A stretch of 64,000 bases of DNA from positions 2,321,501 through 2,385,500 of the forward strand of contig JAEMWC010000003.1 in NCBI GenBank assembly GCA_016490735.1, in the 5' to 3' direction. The DNA comes from Pachyseris speciosa (Eukaryota > Cnidaria > Anthozoa > Scleractinia > Pachyseridae). Position 1 is the stretch's first letter; each line of letters starts with the position of its first letter. The position numbers and the translations under genes are program-made. Positions 11,169 to 23,166 of this stretch are shown piece by piece. The notes beneath the pieces are model-generated. The model saw only the letters and a program-made list of their open reading frames with translations, did no database searches and was not told the origin of the DNA.

Positions 11169-13420
11169 GGAATCCACCTTGAAAACAATAGAGCTTATCA
11201 CGGTTTACTGAGACGCTATCTTGGCGGGTAGGCAAACAGAACAGAAATTATAGCGTTTGTATACAATTCCGCTGTCAAAAAATGCGCGAAGCGCTTGTTT
11301 CTCAGCAAAAAATATATTGTTAATAGCACTAAGCAAAGAGTTCCACTGACAAAATTTAAGGGATTTAGCCGTGCCAGAAAACGTTCTATGTGTTTTTTAG
11401 TTTTCCATACATTCGCTGTCTTTTTCCCGAGAATTTTTTAGCCGGCGGCAAAAAGTTACAGACGAATGTAGGGAAAGACCCAGGTATAAAGACAGCCTAA
11501 TCTTATTCAGGAAAGCTTATTGTCTGTTTTTCTGTGTGTCTTAATTCATGATTAACAAACCAAAACGTAAGCAAGTCTTTTGAAAGCGTTCTCGAATTCA
11601 AGCAAAGCCTGAGTATCGACGAGAATTCTTTCCTCTGGACGAAATAAGAGGAGAAAAAGAAATTTTCAAAGAATTTGTAAGCGGCCTTTTTGACCATCCG
11701 AGCCACATCACTGCATAGGATATAGTTGAAGTCGATCAATAGTGAGGTTTTCGGTAATGGCGAAAAGAACAAAAAGCCGCGATCGGTGAAAACAATGTCA
11801 AAAATTTTCTCACATTACCTCGCTAAGGAGACATCCGACAAAACAAAACAACTGAGCTTCTGGTTCACAGAACCCCGAACGACAATGCGTCGGTTCGAAA
11901 TGAAAGGAAAATGACAGTTTCTCTCTTATTTTATTTGCTTATGATATTAAAGTAACACGCACTGACAAACAGAGAGTCAGATATATATGCTTTGGAAAAA
12001 TGATTATAGCATAGCTTTGGTAAAATGTTTTTATTCAATGTGGTGCTAATAATGGGATCATAATTTATACGATTTTATACGTTAACATGGATACTCGAGA
12101 CTGATAGGCTAAGTAAGGACATCTCAATTACTGGGTTAAAATTGACATCAATCTGACTTGAAAGACTGTCTGTCAGTGCCTTAAGGGGGTCACGTATTGT
12201 TCCCAACAAATAATTATAGCTTAACTTAGGTTTAAAATTGAAATTGAAATTGATCAATCATACCACAACTGCAAATTTTGAAAGAGATCTGATTTAATAT
12301 GATAAAATAAAACATTACAAAAGTTGGAAGTTTTTCATGATAATGACACAAAAAAGTGCGGGCACTGTGAATTCCCGCCCACCATTTTATTCAGATGTGA
12401 AATTCAAACTACTATTAAAATGCTACTGAGACGAAAATCGGTGGTTTTTTTTTCGCGATTTTTGTATCCTACGTTGAAGACTAGACCCTAAAGTTGACCA
12501 ACAAATGTGCCCACGGCTAACCTGATGCTGGTTTACATCTGTAAAGGCTGCTCGAAAGTGTGGAAATAACGTCCGCCATTACTCAAACGACAACTGCTCG
12601 AGCGGCGTTCCCTCCGTGACGTCATCTTATCATCTAGCGAGGTCTTCCAGTCGTATGTATTTAGTAAACAGAGTAAGAGGAAATGTTTTCTATTCAAGTT
12701 CTTCGCCTTTTTCGTCAGAGGACGTGTTATCATTGTTCTTTAAAAGCCTTTTTTAATTAAAACGACAAAGTATTTATGAATACGCAAAGGAAAATATACC
12801 TACCCTAGCCGCTGCTTTACTTGGCTGAAAAAATCCAAGGAAGGTTGTACTCGTATGGCTTCCAAAAGTTCTTGCAAGATAACTTTATGACATGTAAAGC
12901 CAGGATCAAAAACTGATCCATCATACCAGAACTGCGAAGTCATGATCAGTAAAGAGATATTATTCAAAGATGGTAAAAAAATCACCTATTTTTTTTTTAT
13001 GTGAAAACATTATACCCTCGCTGCCGGCCCTGTGGAGCCAATAGTAGCCGAAGCTCACTGGTTTTTTTTTTTTTTTTTTGAAATTTAACGAAATGTTGAA
13101 CTAAGGTGGTCTCAGGCATCTTATTGTTCGTTTACAAGGTTTTCAATTAAAACGGCAAAGTATTTTATGAATACAAAAGGGAAATGTGCCTAGCCAAGAA
13201 GCGACCTCACTCGGATAAAAAAACAAACAAACAAACAAACAAAAAATTCCCAGGATAGTTGAACTTGTGATGCCACACAGCAAACAAAATTCTGCTTGAA
13301 ATGTTCGATCACCTGTATTCTAAGACGAGCAAAACTTAAGGTTATCTCTTCTCAAAGAACCGTTGTTATGACTTATCATGGAAGCTCGTAGTGTGATTAG
13401 CTAAACAAGAGCGTGGTAAT
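11169..13420. other. Anonymous AT-rich stretch, no gene seen
   Basis: Only short chance ORFs. Weak copies of the repeat blocks of the preceding region appear near 12750-12870 and 13120-13340. Several long T runs are present, for example near 13062. Confidence 0.5.
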
Positions 13421-14154
13421 CAGTAGAGAGAGTCAGGTATAGTCTCCTAAAAAAAATCAGAATTTGGAGCAACTTTAATTAAAATTTTCTGTTTGTCCCG
13501 ATGCTATAAATTGTACTACAGAAGACCTTCTAGGCATTGGGAGCCGAGAAACACTTGAAACAGCCATTGTTTGATTGAAATTCGACCTATCGAAAACAGC
13601 CAATCATACGCAAGGAAAAGAACTGATCCAAACACTGAAGGGAAAATAAGTACGATGATACAAAAATGAGATTTCAGAATTTTCATAGTTTGTAGATAGT
13701 GCTTAAGTACAGCAACCCGTCGTAAAAGTATTTCTTATAGGACAGAAAGAGGAAGAAAGTGAGGAAGAAAAATTGTGTCTTAATGTGAGAATTCATAATG
13801 CCTTATGTCGATATATTTACTTGAGACAGTGTTAATGAAGGTGTCACAACCTATGTAAGACCGGTTGTTACAAATCATCATGGAAACTCGCACTCTGATA
13901 AGCTAAGTGAGGTGGTGTCAATTACTATATATAGCTAGTTAAAAACTTTCACGGCAATCTAACTTTAAAGGGATTGAATTTAGACAGGTATACCTACAAA
14001 AACTCATTATAACATAGCTTAAGTAAAATGTATTATTGACTTAAGATGTTGCTAATAAAGAGGTCATAACTTATTAAAGAACCGTTGTTATGACTTATCA
14101 TGGAAGCTGGCAGTGTGATTAGCTAAACAAGAGCGTGTTAAACAGTAGTTTATA

Positions 14155-14650
14155 TTTTACTTCAACCTGACTTTAAAAACGCAGAGAGAGTCAGGTATAG
14201 TCTCCGCAAAAAAATCCGAATTTGGAGCAACTTTAATTAAAAATTTCTGTTTGTCCCGATGCTATAAACTGTACTACAGACGACACCTGGTGGTAGTGCA
14301 CTGTTTTATATCAATTATATAGCCCTTCAAACTCTCTCACACTAATGTTTTCGTGCGACTTTCGGACTCTGCAAGTAATTTGTTTGAACTTAGTGTTAGT
14401 CGCAGTGATATTGGCAGCAATAGACGAAAAACTAACGTTGTAGCTCTAAAAAAAGAAAAAGAAGGGATAAATAAAAGACGACAATAAATAACACGATCCA
14501 AAAGCGATAATGCTCTGATGCTGTCATGATTTGTTGTTGACACTTCGTTATTAACGCCAGGTATGTCAAAGAAAGACGTCGGTGTTTTTGTTCTTCTCTC
14601 CCCAATTTTGGATAAGACTGTTTAATAATCCTGAGCTCGAGCCTGGGAAT
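14155..14650. repeat. Dispersed repeat, copy shared with window end
   Basis: Closely matches 63550-64000 in the same orientation, with shared blocks GACGACACCTGGTGGTAGTG, GGACTCTGCAAGT and CGTTATTAACGCCA. Its first part also recurs at 13430-13520. The right copy runs off the window, so full length is unknown. No coding sequence recognised. Confidence 0.65.
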
Positions 14651-14785
14651 CTTGGAAGAATCAGCAAATATATATGACTCAAACTAAAAGGTACTCTGCA
14701 GGTTTTTAAATGTGGTTCGCTGATGATAATACTGCCGCGAACACGCACTGTGTTTTAAACTTTACATACACCAATAAAAAAAAAA

Positions 14786-14944
14786 GTCACATCTGCCAAA
14801 GAAAACAAATATGCCATAGTGGTTTAATGCTCAACAGTATGGAATATTTATACGTATTAAGCCATAATTCTGTTCCTCTTTTTTTCTTCTTCCTGTTGAG
14901 CATTAAACCACTTTGGCATATTTGTTTTCTTTGGTTGATGTGAC
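14786..14944. repeat. Hairpin element, about 50-bp stem
   Basis: Arms at about 14786-14837 and 14893-14944 are near-perfect inverted repeats (both contain AAAGAAAACAAATATGCCA or its complement) around a loop of about 55 bases. The overlapping plus and minus ORFs here are products of the palindrome. Confidence 0.7.
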
Positions 14945-15716
14945 GTTTTTTTTTTATAAATATTTCATACTGATGTAGTGAAATGTGTTTACTGAATATA
15001 TTTCTAATAAAAGGGTTCATAACTTCTAAAACACCCGTCTTCATACTATACTATATTATGATCATGATCACTCGAGTATAGCTAGGTAAAATGTGTTTGC
15101 TTTAAGATGGGCAAATAAAAAGGCCATAACTTATCAAAGACCCGTTTTTGTTAACTTATCATGAAAGCTGGAGACTGATAGGCTAAGTAAGGCGGGGTTA
15201 GATTTCAGGTCAATCTAACATGAAAAGGTGTCTGAAGAGAGTCACGTATGGTTTCCCAATAATTCATTTTCACATAAATTGTGTTCAAATTTAGAAATAC
15301 GGCTAAAGGGCCCAACTTTAAAATTGATGAGCATTGAGCTAAATAAAAAACCTGGTTAAAAATTGATCCATCATTTCAAAACAGCGGGCGAAGTTTTAAC
15401 TGAGAGGTCTGATTTAAATTCAAAAATTGTAATTTTTATAAAAGTGAGGACGGAGTGTATCCGTACGCCCGGATGCTTAGCCGAAGAGGCCGTACGCCGA
15501 GTTGGATATAATCAAGGGATATTTCGCAAGATCTACATCTACATTCAGTACACTGAAGATTGAGCAGAATAATTGTTTTATTATTCAAGACATTAATGAC
15601 AAAGCACAATTATCGGCATTTCTTTAACAATACATAAAATTACGTATATCGTAGGATATCTGTTGAGCACGCATAACTAATATTGAACGTGCTATGACCA
15701 TGTTTGGACTTGATCT

Positions 15717-15717
15717 C

Positions 15718-15807
<90 letters not shown>
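15717..15807. repeat. (TAA)n microsatellite
   Basis: About 28 TAA/AAT units with two AAC interruptions. The poly-isoleucine minus-strand ORF over it is an artefact. Confidence 0.95.
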
Positions 15808-15810
15808 TGA

Positions 15811-15937
15811 GTCTGCCAGATATCAGGAAGGTCTCTGAAGAGTCGCTTGGCAGCGACGAAACAACAGTTGTCAGACTAGCCATTACAGCTTTCACAAGTT
15901 AAGTTTTCACAAGTTATTCACAAGTTTTCACAATTAT
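15811..15937. repeat. Direct repeat, left copy
   Basis: Nearly identical to 17353-17476 in the same orientation (starts GCCAGATATCAGGAAGGTCT, ends CACAAGTTTTCACAATTA). The two copies bracket the hairpin and inverted-repeat unit between them. Confidence 0.75.
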
Positions 15938-15981
15938 TACAACGCTCTCGTGAATATTTAGCGGTCGGGAATCCTTATACG

Positions 15982-16000
15982 ATATGTATTAGATAGTTAC

Positions 16001-16036
<36 letters not shown>

Positions 16037-16110
16037 CTGAGGGCGTAGCCCGAAGCTGACTGCAATATATCACATATTGCTGTCGGCCGAAGTAACTATC
16101 TAACATATTT
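15982..16110. repeat. Long near-perfect hairpin
   Basis: The stem is about 57 bp: GGCCGGCAGCAATATGTGAT and its extension pair with ATCACATATTGCTGTCGGCC and its extension around a short GC-rich loop (GAGGGCGTAGCCC). Only a few mismatches lie in the outer stem (AGATAGTTACT / AGTAACTATCT). It abuts the left inverted-repeat arm at 16107. Confidence 0.8.
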
Positions 16111-16121
16111 ACTATTCAACA

Positions 16122-16153
<32 letters not shown>

Positions 16154-17287
16154 CACTGATTGCAGGCGCCCCTTCCGCTTTGTTCCTGAACGCACAAAAG
16201 AACATAATTAGCACTTGTTGATTAGCTCAATTGGGAATTGGTGACTGAGATGCCTTGCATCCCAATAAAAGCAGTAGCGTTTGAACATTAGATTGCGTTT
16301 CGTGTATGTGTTGTTGTTTTCAACATTTTTCAACAAGCAGGTCTCTGAACTACTGCAAAACAACTTGCAGTCTGAGAAATGCGGCCCGTCTTGCACTTAT
16401 CATAGTTTTTTCTGTAGATGCCTTTGTTTTAATAGTTGATTTGTGCTGTTTGTTTTTGAGCATGTGATGTTTTCCAACTAGCAGGTTTGCTGAACAATTG
16501 CCACTAATGATAATTTCAATAGATCTCTTAGTTCTTATTTGTTTTCCGGAAAACCATACGGAAATAATAGACAATTAGATATACCGTGGTATTTACACGT
16601 GCAGAGTAACTTTTTCCTTCAGTTGTGACCAGACATGAAAGAAGTGTACAACGATGGCTTCACATCAGACGAGGATGAAGAGGCGATTTTTAGAACAGAA
16701 CAAAACCGAACTCGAAATACTGGCGAAGATTCACCTAAAGCTGGTGGTTTGGAGAACGAGGGTAAGTTTCATTAGCCTGTTTAATTTTCCTGCTTTTAAT
16801 ACATGATTTAATTGAATCGCGCCATGGCATTTTTATTAGTAATGTGTGGTGTTTAATTTTGCTTCAGATGAGCGCTTTGTGAGAAGCCTATTAGGACAAC
16901 CGAGTTGGAAGAATTTGGAAGAAGTTGGGCCGCTGAAAACAGTCGGAGGAAATGGCGCTGGATCCTTAAAGTATTTAAAGATTGGCGTTTTTTGGGCGTA
17001 AAACAAAGCCGTTTTAAAAGAGCCATATATGCTAAGCGTCATAAAACAAACAGGCTGCAATACTAAAAATATTGCAGCCTGTTCACTGCAATATTTTGCA
17101 GCCTGTTTTTAATATTGCAACCTGTTTGTTTTAGCACGTTTTCTATATATTACCCCTGAGAATTTCCCTGCTGACAAAAAGGACCGCCCCCGTTTTCCTG
17201 ACACACTTGTTTTAGCATCTTTACAGACTGCAATCAGTGATTTAGTGCAGAGAGAGAACAATGGCACTTGCTGTTAAATAGTAAATA
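16107..17287. mobile_element. Unit bounded by 60-bp inverted repeats
   Basis: 16107-16165 and 17228-17287 are inverted copies of each other (ATTTACTATTCAACACCCAG versus the complement of the right end), sharing the block GCCATTGTTCTCTCTCTGCA. Between them lies the small two-exon coding fragment at 16635-17001. No clear target duplication directly abuts the arms. The whole sits between direct repeats 15811-15937 and 17353-17476. Confidence 0.5.
16635..17001 (+). CDS. Small two-exon coding fragment, unknown function
   Basis: Exon 1 (16635-16761) starts MKEVYNDGFTSDEDEEAIFR, an acidic N-terminus, and ends at a consensus donor GGTAAGT. Exon 2 begins after TTGCTTCAG at 16868; the phase (1 + 2 bases) fits, and the frame runs 43 codons (motif SLLGQPSWKNLEEVG) to TAA at 16999. 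In the +2 frame of exon 2 a longer basic, tryptophan-rich stretch is open (EEFGRSWAAENSRRKWRW), which could be the ancestral frame if one base was gained or lost. I do not recognise the protein. It may be the first exons of a truncated host or transposon gene carried inside the inverted repeats. Confidence 0.4.
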
Positions 17288-17352
17288 TAAGGAGAGATTG
17301 CTTCTGCTGAACTGATTGCGAACGGGACTTTGAGCGAGATGCTCAACGAGTT

Positions 17353-17476
17353 TGCCAGATATCAGGAAGGTCTCTGAAGAGTCGCCTGGCAGCGACGAAA
17401 CAACAGTTGTCAGACTAGCCATTACAGCTTTCACAAGTTAAGTTTTCACAAGTTATTCACAAGTTTTCACAATTAT
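17353..17476. repeat. Direct repeat, right copy
   Basis: Counterpart of 15811-15937, about 1.54 kb apart. Confidence 0.75.
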
Positions 17477-18111
17477 AACAATGATAATGATAATGATAAC
17501 CTTTTTTTACCTCGGTAGTATTTATAGCACTAGGCTAATGGGGCCGAGCAAATACAGAAACAAATAATCCAAATAAAACATAACATGATAAGAATTCCAA
17601 CTGGCCGGAGGCAAACCAGTTGGCTATTTACAAGGATGACCCGAGGAGTTGAGCCAGGGACTACCCAGAACACCAGCTAATTGTCACAATGTGTTGAATA
17701 ATAACATCTGATTTATTGCGGGTTCACAATCATTCCACATGCGTGGACAAACGTGACATGAACAAGACTGAGGAATATAAAACGTTGGTGGTAATCCTTG
17801 ACTAGGAGTGACCTCGGAATTTTTCATGAATTATTTAACTTGGGACAAATGAACCATTGTTTCTTATTGCAAAACAGGTTTGACTAATACTATCCCTGTA
17901 TGTGCAATGACTTTTCCAATACTTTCATTGGCTTTTCTCAGGAACCAATCACTGAGAGCGTACAACTCTAATACTAAGCCTCTGTCACACATTTTTACAG
18001 ACCGATTTACTTTTAAACTATCTTTCCCGTGTAAAAGGAGAACTAGGACGGAAACAGCAGCGAGAGCGCCAAAAACCACAGGTCAATTAATGAGCGAAAA
18101 CAAAGCCTCTG

Positions 18112-18420
18112 CACTGTAAAAACTGACCAGTTATGGTAACCATCTAGAAAGGTTATTACCAATTCAAATAGGTTGTTTTAACCGAAAATCAATTGGTTAA
18201 CTTTGGTAAACTATTTTAATTGGTAAGATCAACCTATAATTAACAGCTAATTTGACCTTAAAAATAGGTTGTGATACCAAATGGTCAAAATACCACTTTT
18301 TTAGGTCAAAATGACGAAAGCAATAGTTTCTAAGAGGTTGTACCATTTTTTATAGCTCTTGTGACCAATCATACGACCAATATAGATTTCATTTTGGACA
18401 ATATTATATCTGCACCAAGG
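18112..18420. mobile_element. AACC-rich MITE, copy 1
   Basis: Starts near AAAACTGACCAGTTATGGTA and is dense in GGTTNNNACC-type motifs. The terminal sequence matches the inverse end of 62200-62665 (AACTGGTCAGCTTTTA), indicating one family. The right boundary is uncertain. Confidence 0.45.
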
Positions 18421-18569
18421 TTTTAGAAATTGCACGATGAATGTCTTGATTTCAGAACAACACCCATACCACAAAGAACTTTCTCGAGTGGTTTAACGTT
18501 ACATTTAGTATTTATTGTAATTTTAGGGTTGGAAGGCGAAGAGCCACTTGTGGATGCACTTCTAATGAA

Positions 18570-18656
18570 TCATTATTATTATTATTACGATTATTATTAT
18601 TATTATTATCATTATTATTATTGTTGTTGCTGTTATTATTATTATTATTATTACAA
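18570..18656. repeat. (ATT)n microsatellite
   Basis: ATT/TTA units with ACG, ATC and GTTGTTGCTG interruptions. Confidence 0.95.
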
Positions 18657-18659
18657 GTG

Positions 18660-21640
18660 AAACCGGAAATAACAATATATAATTATATATCCCATAAAAA
18701 GGTAGATATAAGGCAAAGAAACAAAATGATGGTCGAAAAGGGTAACTTTTAATGCCATATATTACGGCGAGACATGACTAACCTTCTTCAGGGGCAACAC
18801 TGAAGCAAAGTAAAAATGGAGAAAACGGTTACAATACAGAAATAGAAATAATAGACGTGTACTGAAGCGGCTACCAAAAAAGTGGTATTCCCAAGGTGGC
18901 ATTCCCAAGGTGGTAAGAACAATGATAAGTTGTGATGAATTTGCAATTTTGTTAGACTCTGCAACAAAGTTAAGACATAAGTAGATACTACTACGTAAGG
19001 GGTAGAACCAGAAGAAAAAAGTACAATCAGTTGAAGGTTCAGAACCCCTGCCCCACCCATTCATGCACTACTGACTTATTATTTAGACCTTGTAGACATT
19101 GTTTCTCTCACTTAACTTCTCATGGTTTTGAAAGTTATTTGTTGCTGAGCCAGCAAGCCAGAGCTTACTAATAAATGTAAAAAAAAAAATATGGTTGTAT
19201 TGAAATTTGGGGGTTAAATGTTGTACAGACGGAAGATTGTATTCATATTTTTGTGGATATTTATTATGAATGGGCTTGGATCGAGGCAAGTGTATTTGTA
19301 TTTCTTTGGGAAAATAGTTGACAATTTTTCTTTATTATTTTTACCTTTTTTAGTTTTTGCATATTAATTCATTCATACCAGAAATCACAAGTGTTAGTTG
19401 AGAGAGAGAGAGAGATGCTCTGAAAACACGCCTATCCGCTCTTGTTCTGACACTTTTTTTAGTTCACGATAAACCAAAAATTAAATGTTTTGCAATTTTT
19501 TTCTTTGGTTAAAATTACGAAGGAAGACATTGCCCGCTATGTTTGTCATCGAATGGTAGATTCTCCACACCTCGCGATTCACACGTCATTTTGTTTAACC
19601 AATCACAGAAAGTGAATCGACCTTCTGGAACGAAGCGACGGTTTGCTTGCGACAGCGCTGTAGCTGTGGTGAAAGTGGTATTTGCGGTCAAGTTTAACAA
19701 AGTAATGGGAAATTTCTAGTCCGAAGCTTAACTACATTCAAAACGGTGAAATGATTTTGAAATTTGGTTCATCCTGTCTCATAAAACCTTAGACCAAGTC
19801 AGTGGATTAGCGAGCACATGAACGCTGTGCGTAAAGACGAAGGATGTGCGATTTACGCAGTGGCCCGATGTAGCCTTTTCGATGATTGGAGAAGGTATTT
19901 ACCGTTGACCTTTTATTTAGTCGTTTTCTTCAAAAAACTTACGGTCAACCGATAAGCCAGATAAGCGTTGTCTTTGTTTGTGTGCCCAACTTTTATATAG
20001 CTCGGCAAGAAGTTAAGCCTACTCTCAAATTTGGTTTTCAAGTTTATCGTCAGTTTGTTTGTGAAGAAGGTTTTCAGGATTTCTGTGTTGGACCCATTCT
20101 TATAGCAAATTACATTTTAATTTCCCCTCAATTTAAAAAATAGATCAAATGAAATTTACCGTAAGCTTAAGCTTATAATTTAAACATTGTTGTAAAAGGT
20201 TTTTCCTCAGACTACCATTGTAAATAGGTGCCACAAACCAGAAGCGTAACACTTTGTAAAACTTCCAAATCTATTAAAACAATTATTTGCTAATCTTTCT
20301 TTGTTTTTTTCGACTGGTTCTTGGTCGGTTTTGACATAAACTTAAGTACTTGACGTCTTCAGAGTTATTAAGCTTAGGTACTTTCCGCGTTTAGCGCGCA
20401 CGTACACGAAGTCGCACAAACAGCCGTGATTTTAAAACTTTTCTTTGTTTCTGCTGAATCTTTGATATACAATTTTTAGCTTTATAAAAATTGAATTAAA
20501 TTATGTAAACCCCCATGCATTACAACCTCTGTGAAAACGTTTTTTTGTAGTACGGTAATTTTTCAGATACAACAAAATGTTTCGCCACTCAAATTAAACT
20601 TATGTGTCGGAATCGTGTAATTCATTAGGGTAATCCATTTGAAAGCACGAACTGTTCCAGTATATGTTTATGCGCAACTATTTTTCTTAGGCCAATACTT
20701 TGAATAATGGCTTTATTGTACACTTTGTTATAATTGTAATAGGGAATTTAGTTCATGGACAGTATAAAATAAAGTTTTGATGTCTGTGCGAATGAAGGTA
20801 ACGTTTTAAGTTCCGGTTGAAAATAAAGTAATCATTTATTCCGTCACTGTTTAAGATACGTTTTTAACCTTCAAATACCATATTTAGTAAAATTACTGAA
20901 CTTGCATCGGTTGCCTTAAGCAACTTAAATTGTTTCATTTAATGTTAGCATTAATTTGATTTAATTCGCTTTGCTGCAACTTCTAGTTTAAGTTTTATAA
21001 TTTCAAGAATTAAACAACACTTTTTAGGTGGGAAGTGCATTTAAGTGTACCACAAACGCGCTTTTTTTTGTTTTGTTTTTTAACAAACAGCAACAACTAT
21101 CTGTATCAACTTACCTTCTCAAGTATACATTGTCCCTGAGCAGACAGCAGCCATAAAAAAAAAAATTAAAAAGTCGTCAAAAGTTCCGTTTAAAGAAAAT
21201 GCATGTCCAGTCTGTTGTCCAGTCCTTGGAATTTTTTTTTCTAGCTAACCTTTTGTGGCGTGGCGTCGCAGTGAACAAAAAGCGCGCGAAAGTATAGCCT
21301 CGTTTTCGTTCTTTCTTCCAGGCCCTCTCCTCTGAAAAAAAATCTTAAACATCGATCCTCGCCAAAAGCATTCGAAATTAGAAGAAACTGGCAACGCCAT
21401 CATAAAGAACATACTCTCAAGCCTTAGGCAAAATTTTCTTTTACTCCTACCTCAAATGGTCGTTGAGCAGGAAGCTGAGAAACTTTTCAGTTAGATTTTC
21501 TACTGCCGCACTTTTTTAGGAAAAAGTAATCTTGGCCATTTTTTAAAACACTATTTATTAAACTACAACTTCGCTTAAAAATATTCTTGGAGAAAGGTTC
21601 TAGTAAAGTTTTAGAGCGAATATTAAACTTCGGTCCGTTC
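18660..21640. other. Anonymous stretch, no gene supported
   Basis: Two overlapping minus-strand ORFs near 18762-19064 share a block ending CCTGAAGAAGGTTAGTC in sense, a phrase common near the 3' ends of retroelements, but no protein domain could be recognised. An 85-codon plus ORF at 19886-20143 has no recognised motif. The remainder is AT-rich intergenic or intronic sequence. Confidence 0.4.
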
Positions 21641-21644
21641 TGGT

Positions 21645-21663
21645 CACGTGACCGATGACGTCA
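21645..21663. promoter_or_regulatory. Composite CACGTG / TGACGTCA site, copy 1
   Basis: An E-box palindrome CACGTG is followed after five bases (ACCGA) by the full CRE palindrome TGACGTCA. The same arrangement with the same spacing recurs at 21937-21955. These are consensus sites for bHLH and CREB/ATF factors. Function is inferred only. Confidence 0.4.
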
Positions 21664-21936
21664 CAGCATTAAAAATGACAAAAATGTATATATCATAACA
21701 ATATCTACCAATATCCAAATTTTTGTTTCCTCGCGTTTAATGCAACGCGAGTTAGCACTTGTACCCAGACTCCCACTTTTTGAAAATTGTACATACCTCC
21801 CTTAATATTTATATTTTGTTCGGTACCCGGGCAGTCCGAAATGGCTCACACCATTGTGCGTCAAACCACGTTCACTGCTTTTTCAATAACAAAATAATTT
21901 CGTCACAGTGAGCAAAAACGCACTTGTGAGCAAAGT

Positions 21937-21955
21937 CACGTGACCAATGACGTCA
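21937..21955. promoter_or_regulatory. Composite CACGTG / TGACGTCA site, copy 2
   Basis: CACGTG-ACCAA-TGACGTCA, identical architecture to copy 1 and 292 bp away, while the sequence between them is not obviously duplicated. Confidence 0.4.
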
Positions 21956-21959
21956 TCGC

Positions 21960-23160
21960 CCTTAGTTTTGTACAATAATTAGTTTATGGTAAGACTTATT
22001 TTTAGACAACGTGGGGGTCTTGCTGCCCTCAAACTGACCAAGTTATTTGGGATTGACGATTTTCCAGCTGCAAAGGATTCTGGGAAGGTTCTTATTATAA
22101 TTATATATTGTTATTTAATTATTATGTCAACTGTAAATGGGAACCCTACTGAACAAGACCATTAAGCCATTGCCTCAAAAAAATTCAATAAACATAACTA
22201 CAGATTTTATTTCCTTGACAAAAACCGTTTTACAGTCACAGTCAAAATGGTTAACTGTACAGTACATGGCATTCATTGCCCCAACTACAAGTATCAATTC
22301 TAGTTATCTGGGATCATGAAACTTGGTGCAACAAACAAAACTTCATTTCTACCATATGGCTTTACAGAATGAATTTGGCATGTAGGTTTCCAACAATTTC
22401 GGCCTTTTAAGTACAGTGCCAGGCCTAAGTTCCAATTCTTCTAGCATTTGTATCCTGGGCCATATTTCAACAGACAAATAACTGGCTAGAGAAATACAAA
22501 ATGTTGTAATGTAATGTAATTCACTGAGGAAAGCCAAAAGGACAAAAAATCTATAACCTAAGAAATTTCTTGAGTATATAAAAGGGAAATTTAAATTACA
22601 AAGGATACAAATTATAAAGCAGAATTCATATGTGCACATTCTATCACAAAACAAAGGACTGAATAAACAGTGAGAGCACTATAGTGCACGACAAGTTGCT
22701 TTTTGGAAGTATGGAATAAATTTTTGATCTACTTAAATAAACAACCAAGCAGTTTCTCTCGTTTACTAGTGATAGGTAAACGTTAGATCAGTCTCGCTTC
22801 AGCTCAAGATTGCTCGATATTTTTTAATACACTCAGTTAGTGGTTCGTTTTCACGACCAAAAGCAATACACTTGAACTTCTGTGAGTTATCATAGACTCC
22901 ATGAAATGATTCTTGGCCACTTTGTTGCACGACAAAGGTACTAAAACGAGTAAACAATAGCGGAGTACAACTGCACAACCAACAACAGCCATGTTGGAAT
23001 TCAGGACTCGCGTCACGAGGCTGAGAGTGAATGACCCGCTTTGTTCAACGGCTTCACAATTGCGGGCTCACAGAAAAACCGTTAATATTTCTGGCGGGCA
23101 CACCGAGTGGCGGGCGGTTGTTCAGACAAGATTTCTTCAGGATTTTTAATTCTTTTGCAC
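21960..23160. other. Anonymous stretch, no gene supported
   Basis: Short ORFs on both strands (for example 22349-22654 minus, 101 codons, hydrophobic) show no recognisable motif. Nothing else identified. Confidence 0.4.
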
Positions 23161-23166
23161 TTACAG

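Noticed and set aside
15692..15895. 67-codon minus ORF with poly-isoleucine
   Set aside because: It is the translation of a (TAA)n microsatellite.
18430..18660. 76-codon plus ORF with poly-tyrosine
   Set aside because: Its second half is an (ATT)n microsatellite.
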